Shown: piece after piece, positions 58,505 to 64,000 of the stretch | Position numbering within the stretch: position 1 is the first letter of the stretch | How the letters are laid out: each line of letters opens with the position of its first letter | Program-made: the position numbers and the translations under genes | Assembly: GCA_023440965.1 (NCBI GenBank) | Contig: JAEZRC010000007.1 | Span: 577,569-641,568 of the forward strand | Reading direction: 5' to 3' | Length of the DNA stretch: 64,000 nt | Source of the DNA: Bacillota bacterium | Lineage (GTDB): Bacteria > Bacillota > Clostridia > Oscillospirales > Ruminococcaceae | Notes under the pieces: generated by a model | Told to the model about the DNA's origin: nothing | Seen by the model: the letters and a program-made list of their open reading frames with translations, nothing else | Databases searched by the model: none

Positions 58505-60169
58505 ATGTTATTAGATAGATTTTTACCTCGTACGGAATTTGATTCTTACGAAGATTTTAAAAATAATTATAAGGTTAATGTTCCTGAAAACTTCAACTTT
58601 GGTTTTGATATAGTTGACGCATGGGCTGATCAGGAACCTGAAAAAGTCGCACTTGTTTGGTGCAATGACAACGGTGAAGAAAAGAAATTCACTTTTTCTG
58701 ATATAAAAAGTATGTCGAACAAGGCAGCAAACTTTTTTAAAAGTATTGGCATTAAAAAAGGCTCAGTTGTAATGCTGATTCTTAGAAGACGTTGGGAATA
58801 CTGGATATGCGCTACTGCTTTACATAAGATTGGTGCTATTCTTATACCTGGTTCACTACAGCTTACAAAAAAGGATATTGTTTATAGAGCAAATGCCGCT
58901 GGAATATGCACAATCATCTGTGTTAATGATGAATTTGTTCTGACTCAGGTTGATGAGGCAATAAAGGAAACAACTACACTAAGGAACAGAATTCTTGTTG
59001 TTGACAAGCGTGAGGGATGGCTTGACTTAAATGATGAAGCTGCTAAATTCCCTGATACATTTGAGAGACCAACCGGTGATGAAGCTACCAAATGGGATGA
59101 TATTATGCTTGTTTACTTCACATCAGGTACAACAGGTATGCCAAAAATGGTACAGCACAACTTCTCATACCCGCTTGGCCATATTGTTACCGCAAAATAC
59201 TGGCAGCAGGTTCAGGAAAACAAACTTCATATGAGCGTATCTGATTCCGGCTGGGCTAAATTCGGTTGGGGAAAGATATATGGTCAATGGATATGCGGTG
59301 CTGTTATATTTGCTTATGATATGGATAAATTTGTGCCGCTAAAACTTTTAGAAATGATTACAAAGCACAAGGTAACAACCTTCTGTGCGCCACCGACAAT
59401 GTTCAGATTTATGCTGCAGGAAGATATCACAAAGTTTGACCTTTCTTGTATTAAGCACTGTTGTATTGCTGGTGAACCACTTAACCCTGAAGTATTCAAA
59501 AAGTGGTATAACCTTACTGGTCTAAAGCTTTGTGAAGGCTTTGGTCAAAGTGAAAGCTCTGTCATGCTCGCAAACTTTCAGTGGTTTGATCCTATTCCTG
59601 GTTCAACAGGAAAGCCTTCGCCTTTATATGACATTCAGCTTGTTGATTCTGAAGGAAATCCATGCGAAGACGGCGATGAAGGTACAATTGCTGTGATGGA
59701 TGTTAAGAACAATCCACCAACTGGACTCTTCACGGGTTATTTTAAAGATGATGAACTGACGAAAAAAAATATTGGTGGAAAATACTATGACACAGGCGAT
59801 GTTGCTTGGCGTGATAGTAACGGTTATTACTGGTTTGTCGGAAGAAATGATGACGTTATCAAATGTTCCGGCTATCGCATTGGACCTTTTGAGGTTGAAA
59901 GTGCATTGATTCAACACGATGCTGTTGTTGAATGTGCAATCACTGCTGCCCCTGATCCTATCCGTGGACAAGTGGTTAAAGCAACAGTCGTTCTTGCTAA
60001 TGGATACAAGCCAAGTGAAGATCTAAAAAAAGAACTTCAGAATTATGTTAAGAAAGTTACTGCTCCTTACAAATATCCAAGAATTGTTGAATTTGTTGAT
60101 GAACTTCCAAAAACTCTTGGTGGAAAAATCAAGAGAGCTGAAATCAGAACAAAGGATAATCAGAACTAA
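58505..60169 (+). CDS. AMP-binding acyl-CoA synthetase
   Basis: A 554-residue ANL-superfamily enzyme that activates a carboxylate with ATP and CoA. The P-loop-like core YFTSGTTGMPKMVQHNFSYPLGHIVTAKYW is near residues 203-232. GEGFGQSE-type adenine-site sequence (LCEGFGQSESSVMLANF), YYDTGDVAWRDSNGYYWFVGRNDDVIKCSGYRIGPFEVES (hinge) and KTLGGKIKRAEIR (catalytic Lys) follow. It resembles acetyl- and medium-chain acyl-CoA synthetases of the MACS type; chain length is not readable. It is co-transcribed with its XRE-cupin regulator. Confidence 0.9.
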   Translation: MLLDRFLPRTEFDSYEDFKNNYKVNVPENFNFGFDIVDAWADQEPEKVALVWCNDNGEEKKFTFSDIKSMSNKAANFFKSIGIKKGSVVMLILRRRWEYWICATALHKIGAILIPGSLQLTKKDIVYRANAAGICTIICVNDEFVLTQVDEAIKETTTLRNRILVVDKREGWLDLNDEAAKFPDTFERPTGDEATKWDDIMLVYFTSGTTGMPKMVQHNFSYPLGHIVTAKYWQQVQENKLHMSVSDSGWAKFGWGKIYGQWICGAVIFAYDMDKFVPLKLLEMITKHKVTTFCAPPTMFRFMLQEDITKFDLSCIKHCCIAGEPLNPEVFKKWYNLTGLKLCEGFGQSESSVMLANFQWFDPIPGSTGKPSPLYDIQLVDSEGNPCEDGDEGTIAVMDVKNNPPTGLFTGYFKDDELTKKNIGGKYYDTGDVAWRDSNGYYWFVGRNDDVIKCSGYRIGPFEVESALIQHDAVVECAITAAPDPIRGQVVKATVVLANGYKPSEDLKKELQNYVKKVTAPYKYPRIVEFVDELPKTLGGKIKRAEIRTKDNQN

Positions 60170-60197
60170 TTAAATGTTTTCGTAATATATTATAATT

Positions 60198-60234
60198 AAA
60201 AACGCCAATTTACTTGCATTTTTGGCGTTTTTTC
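60198..60234 (+). terminator. Terminator of the acyl-CoA synthetase unit
   Basis: AAAACGCCAA / TTGGCGTTTT stem followed by TTCT. Confidence 0.88.
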
Positions 60235-60297
60235 TGTGTTGAAATAAGTTGAAAAGTGGTGTATTATTAAGGATAGAGCAAAAATGGAGATGATATT

Positions 60298-61005
60298 ATT
60301 AAACGTTACTTTATTACGGTATTTATTACAATAATAATCTGTAGTCTGGCTGTAGGCGGTATATATGTATATACTAAACAGGACGAAAACAAAATTATTG
60401 ATCTTGGACATGCAAGTGAAAATAGCACAACTGACAATGAAATAAAAATAGATGCGAAATTTGATCAGATAGTTTTTCTTGGCGACAGTATCACTATGGG
60501 TTATGTTACATACGATAAAGTTCCTGTCACACAGGTTATCTACAAAAAAGGATTATCAGCAGAGGGAATGTTTAATAATAATCTTTATTATATGGACGAT
60601 TATGAAGGACTCGAGGATATACTTTCAAACTTCAAACCAAAAATGCTATACGTTGGTTTTGGCATGAATGACCTAAAAAAAAGTTCGTCAGAATTTTATG
60701 AAGAATATAAAAAAAATATTGAGAAGCTAAAACAGCTTTGCCCTAACACAAAGCTTGCGCTTATTTCAATAACTCCAATTAATACTGCTGAATTTGAAAG
60801 CAGTCAGGTTGATGAATTCAATCAAAAGATAAAACAGATATCCCAAGAGCTTGGCGATGATTGCTTCTACATCAACATTCACAGCCTTCTTGAAGACAGT
60901 GATGGAAAGCTCAAAGATGAATATAACTCTGGTGATGGAATACATATAAAGCCAGAAGCTTATAACGTTATACTAAGCTACTATAAAAAGTATTTGATAA
61001 GTTAA
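60298..61005 (+). CDS. SGNH/GDSL hydrolase with signal anchor, apparent ATT start
   Basis: A 235-residue exported protein. A single hydrophobic N-terminal segment (FITVFITIIICSLAVGGIYVY, about 4-24) precedes FLGDSITMGY (catalytic Ser near 63), VGFGMNDL and the C-terminal GDGIHIKPEAYNV with the Asp/His pair. No ATG, GTG or TTG lies in frame upstream of the catalytic Ser. ATT 60298 lies 8 nt after GGAG and begins the basic-hydrophobic leader KRYFITVF. A start at ATG 60496 would remove the GDS motif. Either a rare ATT start or a start-codon mutation applies. Confidence 0.72.
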   Translation: MKRYFITVFITIIICSLAVGGIYVYTKQDENKIIDLGHASENSTTDNEIKIDAKFDQIVFLGDSITMGYVTYDKVPVTQVIYKKGLSAEGMFNNNLYYMDDYEGLEDILSNFKPKMLYVGFGMNDLKKSSSEFYEEYKKNIEKLKQLCPNTKLALISITPINTAEFESSQVDEFNQKIKQISQELGDDCFYINIHSLLEDSDGKLKDEYNSGDGIHIKPEAYNVILSYYKKYLIS

Positions 61006-61011
61006 TGTAAA

Positions 61012-61046
61012 ATAAAAGCACTTCTTTTCAGAAGTGCTTTTTTATT
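61012..61046. terminator. Bidirectional terminator (SGNH / VanY)
   Basis: AAAAGCACTTCT / AGAAGTGCTTTT perfect 12 bp stem with TTTTTATT on the plus strand; it touches the stop codon of the carboxypeptidase gene. Confidence 0.92.
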
Positions 61047-61932
61047 AGCATTCAAATTTTGCACAATACTCATCATAGGTAATATTAAGGTTTTTGATTT
61101 TTGTTGCAATTTCTACTCCGACATAACGAAGATGCCAAGGTTCAGATTTATAGCCTGTAATATTCTCCTTCCCTACTGGATAACGCACAATAAACCCGAA
61201 CTTATGAGCGTTTTCAAGGACATATCTATTCTCCTTATACTTATCAAAATCGGTAATATCAGTGCTGTTTGATGCAACTACATCTGCTACAAGTCCCGTC
61301 TGATGTTCGCTGAAGCCTGGTCTTGCTGAATAAGTATCAGCAGCAGCCTGACCATCATCCTGCACATAACTATTATAGATTGATTTCTGCTGTTCATATG
61401 ATCTATACGTACTGTGAGCTTTTATAATGTAACCCTTTGATCTTGCGTCGTTACTCATTTTTTCAAAAGCCTGAGCAGCTTCCTTACGCATGGAAACTGT
61501 TCTTGTACTGTTCTGTGCAGAAATAGTCACAAGATCAGTCGGTGCATAGGTGCTTGGAAGATAAGAGTATTTATTAACCAGAGCTTTTATACTTGAATAA
61601 TTCACAGCCTGACAGGTATTTGTATAATAACTTCTATCAAGACCGATATTAACGTACAAAATTGCCTGTTCATATGAAAGCTTTTTATTTTTCTGCTTAT
61701 AATTTATATATCTGTTTATATTTTCATCCTTAAAATAACTAAGATTTGAATATGCCATTATTGCATCATCGTTTTTACTTTCGACAGCACTGCTTGAATC
61801 CTTTATTGAAGATGAATCTTTTTTCCCCTTGCCCGATTTGCTATATATAAAAATCCCCCCAATCACAAAGATTAATACTATAATTATAATTAACCATATA
61901 GCTAAATAATTTTTCTTCCTATGCTTTTTCAT
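61045..61932 (-). CDS. M15 family D-alanyl-D-alanine carboxypeptidase (VanY-like)
   Basis: A 295-residue membrane-anchored metallopeptidase that trims terminal D-Ala from peptidoglycan stems. A basic N-terminus and one helix (about 11-31) precede a Ser-rich linker. The catalytic domain (about 135-285) has AHSTYRSYEQQKSIYNSYV, the zinc motif SEHQTGLVADV and EPWHLRYVG with the last ligand. It does not lie in a van cluster, so it is probably a housekeeping enzyme rather than a resistance gene. Confidence 0.92.
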   Translation of the reverse strand: MKKHRKKNYLAIWLIIIIVLIFVIGGIFIYSKSGKGKKDSSSIKDSSSAVESKNDDAIMAYSNLSYFKDENINRYINYKQKNKKLSYEQAILYVNIGLDRSYYTNTCQAVNYSSIKALVNKYSYLPSTYAPTDLVTISAQNSTRTVSMRKEAAQAFEKMSNDARSKGYIIKAHSTYRSYEQQKSIYNSYVQDDGQAAADTYSARPGFSEHQTGLVADVVASNSTDITDFDKYKENRYVLENAHKFGFIVRYPVGKENITGYKSEPWHLRYVGVEIATKIKNLNITYDEYCAKFEC

Positions 61933-61963
61933 ATATTCTCCTTAATAATAAATTCTATTAATC

Positions 61964-61992
61964 AGTATATCACAATATAATTTCTAATTCAA
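61964..61992 (-). promoter_or_regulatory. Promoter of the carboxypeptidase gene
   Basis: Minus strand TTGAAT (61992-61987), a 17 bp spacer, and TATACT (61969-61964). Confidence 0.72.
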
Positions 61993-62028
61993 ATTTTAAA
62001 TATGTATTAAAAAAAAGTTTTAAACATA

Positions 62029-62057
62029 TTGAAAATCATCATAAAATTTGATATAAT
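62029..62057 (+). promoter_or_regulatory. Promoter of tRNA-Pro/Leu
   Basis: TTGAAA (62029-62034), a 17 bp spacer, and TATAAT (62052-62057). Confidence 0.8.
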
Positions 62058-62125
62058 AAATTGAGTTATTTTAAAGTAATTATTAATCATATATAATAAT
62101 ATGAACGTTTGTAGGAACATATTAT

Positions 62126-62202
62126 CGGGGTATGGCTCAGTTTGGTAGAGCGCTTGCTTCGGGAGCAAGAGGCCGTGGGTTCAACTCCCGCTACTCCGAC
62201 CA
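62126..62202 (+). tRNA. tRNA-Pro (CGG)
   Basis: A 77-nt gene with encoded CCA. Acceptor CGGGGTA/TACTCCG (one G-U), anticodon loop TTCGGGA (CGG), T-loop GGGTTCAACTCCC. With tRNA-Pro(TGG) at 34352 this is a second proline isoacceptor. Confidence 0.96.
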
Positions 62203-62235
62203 TTATTGTGCCAACATTATTCAAATTTAATATAT

Positions 62236-62322
62236 GCGGGTATGGCGGAATTGGCAGACGCGTTAGATTCAGGTTCTAATGGTCGCAAGACTGTGCAGGT
62301 TCAAGTCCTGTTACCCGCACCA
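62236..62322 (+). tRNA. tRNA-Leu (CAG)
   Basis: An 87-nt gene with encoded CCA and a long variable arm. Acceptor GCGGGTA/TACCCGC, anticodon loop TTCAGGT (CAG), T-loop GGTTCAAGTCC. Confidence 0.96.
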
Positions 62323-62327
62323 AGTAA

Positions 62328-62378
62328 ATAAAGGCTTTGAGAAGTTTTTTAAATCTTCTTTAAGCTTTTATTTTTTAT
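62328..62378 (+). terminator. tRNA operon terminator
   Basis: AAAGGCTTTGAGAAG / CTTCTTTAAGCTTTT hairpin with TATTTTTTAT after it. Confidence 0.72.
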
Positions 62379-62479
62379 ATTAATACAAAAATATATAAAA
62401 CCTTTCTGTTTTGATTTAAATTTTTCATGTTAAAAACCAGCCAAGTTAAAATAAATGGTCACTCCAATACATTATTGCG

Positions 62480-62532
62480 CAATTAGAAATATTTAATAAA
62501 CTAAATAAAATATTCTAATTGTAGCTTTTTTT
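62480..62532 (+). terminator. Hairpin with T-run ahead of the ECF sigma gene
   Basis: CAATTAGAA...TATTT / AAATA...TTCTAATTG long AT-rich inverted repeat, followed by GTAGCTTTTTTT. It could be a terminator for upstream read-through or an attenuator in the sigma gene leader, 38 bp before ATG 62570. Confidence 0.55.
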
Positions 62533-62569
62533 ATGTTTTGTGGGATTTAATATAAAAGGAGGCGAAAAT

Positions 62570-63064
62570 ATGACTTTAAAATCGTTGCGTACGGACGATT
62601 TGATTGAAGAAATAATAAACAAGTATTCTTCTATGGTTTATAGAATAGCACTTACTCAAGTGCGGTCAAATTCTGATGCAGATGATATTTTTCAAGAGGT
62701 TTTTTTTAGGTACTTTAAAAGTAAAGTTTCTTTTAATGACGAAGAACATAGAAAAGCATGGCTTATTAATGTGACTTTAAAGTGCTGTAAAAAATTTTGG
62801 TCAAGTTCATGGAAAAAGAAAACATTACCTCTTGATAATGATTTATCTGTAGAAATGCCATTTGAAGAAAGCCATGTTTATTACGCCCTTCTTGAGTTGC
62901 CTATAAAATATCGCACAGTAATCTTTTTATTCTATTTTGAAGATATGTCAGTTGATGAAATCCATCATACATTAGGAATTAATCATTCTACAATAAGGAC
63001 TCAACTTACAAGAGGAAGAATTTTGTTAAGAGAAAAGCTTAAAGGAGAATATTTTTATGAGTAA
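62570..63064 (+). CDS. ECF-type RNA polymerase sigma factor
   Basis: A 164-residue two-domain sigma factor. Region 2 is IINKYSSMVYRIALTQVRSNSDADDIFQEVFFRYFKS, with the linker WLINVTLKCCKKFWSS. Region 4 is LLELPIKYRTVIFLFYFEDMSVDEIHHTLGINHSTIRTQLTRGRILLREKL. ATG 62570 follows AAAGGAGGCG. Its stop overlaps the start of the next gene by 8 nt, the usual arrangement for a cognate anti-sigma factor. Confidence 0.92.
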   Translation: MTLKSLRTDDLIEEIINKYSSMVYRIALTQVRSNSDADDIFQEVFFRYFKSKVSFNDEEHRKAWLINVTLKCCKKFWSSSWKKKTLPLDNDLSVEMPFEESHVYYALLELPIKYRTVIFLFYFEDMSVDEIHHTLGINHSTIRTQLTRGRILLREKLKGEYFYE

Positions 63065-63770
63065 AAAACTTTTTGAAAACATTAAGGAAAATCTAAAGCC
63101 AAGAAAAAGCCTAATAGATGATACTAAAGCTAAGATATTTAAAAATAATATGCATACCAAGAATCGCATTAGCTATAATAAGAAAATTGCTTTCGTTGCA
63201 AGTTTTGTCCTTATATTAGCAGTATGCATACCAACTCTATTACGCAATTCAAGTTTTTTAAATCAGAAAGAACCTTCGGATGTTTCGAACAGCTCAATTA
63301 GCAATACTTCTGAGATGAAGGGTATCGTAATTGTTGCATATTCACCAAAAATGTCAGGTCAAACTATAACAGCTAATTATATTAATGAAACATTACCTGT
63401 TAAAATGAAACCTGATGTATCAGTGTTGCTGCCTAGTTATTCTCCTGTAATGAGCTCCGTTCCTGGCTTCCCTTTTGAATTTAAAACTATGATGACCGAC
63501 GGTACCAGCACAAGTGATTATGATATGGAAATATCCGTTGACAATGGTTCTCTTATTTCTTGGAATATCAATACCAGCAAAATTATTAATAACGCAAAAC
63601 TATATAAAGGCAATAGTGAAGCAACACTTTATTGGTCACCATTGAACGAACAGGAAATAGTTGAGAATGCACAAATACTCGTTAAGATTTACAAAAATAA
63701 AGAGATAATTTGTTCTCAAACAATAACAATAACACAAGAAAATCAGATTTTTTATGCTACTATTAATTAG
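63057..63770 (+). CDS. Putative anti-sigma factor (membrane protein)
   Basis: A 237-residue bitopic protein. The cytosolic N-terminus has the SLIDDTKAKIF helix common in DUF4179-like anti-sigma factors. One membrane helix (IAFVASFVLILAVCIPTLL, about 44-62) precedes an extracellular domain with beta-rich sequence (DMEISVDNGSLISWNI, ATLYWSPLNEQE, TITITQENQIFYATI). It overlaps the ECF sigma gene by 8 nt. It likely holds the sigma factor until an outside signal arrives (inference). The extracellular domain is not one I recognise. Confidence 0.78.
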   Translation: MSKKLFENIKENLKPRKSLIDDTKAKIFKNNMHTKNRISYNKKIAFVASFVLILAVCIPTLLRNSSFLNQKEPSDVSNSSISNTSEMKGIVIVAYSPKMSGQTITANYINETLPVKMKPDVSVLLPSYSPVMSSVPGFPFEFKTMMTDGTSTSDYDMEISVDNGSLISWNINTSKIINNAKLYKGNSEATLYWSPLNEQEIVENAQILVKIYKNKEIICSQTITITQENQIFYATIN

Positions 63771-63838
63771 TTATGGTATGATAGATCTGATGTCAGACTT
63801 GAGGCTGGTGATTAAAAGCAAGTTAAAGTAACCTTACA

Positions 63839-63958
63839 ATGCCTATTGTAGCTTATGAAAATGCCATACTTATTGTATCAATGGGTAAGATTGATGGGGT
63901 TGATACACCAATTTCATCAATTACTCTTTCTGATTTCTCACTTGTTAAAAACAATTAG
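63839..63958 (+). pseudogene. Short coding fragment, possible gene remnant
   Basis: A 39-codon open frame beginning at ATG 63839 without a ribosome site. It ends SSITLSDFSLVKNN. The composition looks protein-like, but upstream frames are closed, so it may be the tail of a decayed gene behind the anti-sigma factor. It is not recognisable. Confidence 0.35.
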
Positions 63959-63976
63959 CTTCCACACATAAAAAAT

Positions 63977-64000
63977 GAGCAAGTCATATATGGCTTGCTC
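63977..64000 (+). terminator. Hairpin at the window edge
   Basis: GAGCAAG / CTTGCTC inverted repeat ending at the last base. Whether a T-run follows lies outside the window. Confidence 0.55.

Noticed and set aside
61045..61932. Vancomycin resistance role for the VanY-like gene
   Set aside because: No vanH/A/X/S/R neighbours; a single M15 carboxypeptidase is common housekeeping content.
1..64000. CRISPR arrays, insertion sequences, prophage or integrase genes
   Set aside because: No regularly spaced repeats, terminal inverted repeats, transposase or integrase-like products were seen on either strand.

Overview
This 64 kb window is a low-GC, spore-former chromosome segment. The spoIIA operon with sigma-F, a SigH-like sigma factor, RqcH, MraZ-controlled dcw genes, T-box and yjdF leaders, PASTA-bearing SpoVD-type PBP, mDAP-type MurE and PadR/HAAS operons together suggest an anaerobic Clostridia member, probably Oscillospiraceae/Ruminococcaceae (inference; no rRNA is present). 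Nearly everything looks like core genome. I see no prophage, insertion sequence, CRISPR array or rRNA.

Layout. (1) 1-11.3 kb, all minus: spoIIAA-spoIIAB-sigF behind a Spo0A box, folC, valS, a stand-alone EF-Tu domain II protein, a DNA glycosylase, rqcH, nif3, trmK, a DUF1858 protein, a zinc-ribbon protein and sigH. (2) 11.4-15.6 kb, minus: MATE transporter, an orphan fumarase beta-type subunit, a DivIVA-like coiled coil and corA with a leader ORF plus hairpin. (3) 15.8-29.7 kb, minus: the dcw cell-wall/division cluster mraZ-rsmH-ftsL-spoVD-murE-murF-mraY-ftsW-murG-murA-ftsQ-ftsZ, without murD, murC, murB or ftsA. (4) 29.9-34.4 kb: ECF S component plus pyridoxal kinase, a PRK06851-like ATPase, yjdF with its riboswitch, a membrane protein and tRNA-Pro/Thr/Tyr. 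(5) 34.6-43.2 kb: T-box-leuA, a triple-HhH ComEA-like protein divergent from LexA-boxed dinB, ackA face to face with tmcAL, a VOC protein, PadR-DUF2812, and a previously unpredicted 29-residue Cys/Arg-rich peptide gene.

(6) 43.3-49.9 kb, minus: pgk-tpiA-pyrE-gpmI, trmL-degV and a second pyridoxal kinase. (7) 50.0-57.6 kb: a 57-residue small protein, PadR-HAAS-DUF4097-PspC envelope operon, AraC regulator, ABC-F ATPase, two-part ThrE exporter and a membrane-anchored SGNH hydrolase. (8) 57.9-64 kb: XRE-cupin regulator with an acyl-CoA synthetase, a second SGNH hydrolase that appears to start at ATT, a VanY-type carboxypeptidase, tRNA-Pro/Leu, and an ECF sigma/anti-sigma pair followed by a gene fragment.

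The main themes are peptidoglycan synthesis and division, entry into sporulation, translation and tRNA modification, and lower glycolysis to acetate. Most transcription units have near-consensus sigma-A promoters with 17 bp spacers and compact hairpin terminators that can be read directly. The observations most worth following are the corA leader peptide with a Shine-Dalgarno-sequestering hairpin, the Cys/Arg-rich micro-gene, the stand-alone EF-Tu domain II protein, the ATT-start SGNH hydrolase, and the overlapping antiparallel ackA/tmcAL promoters.
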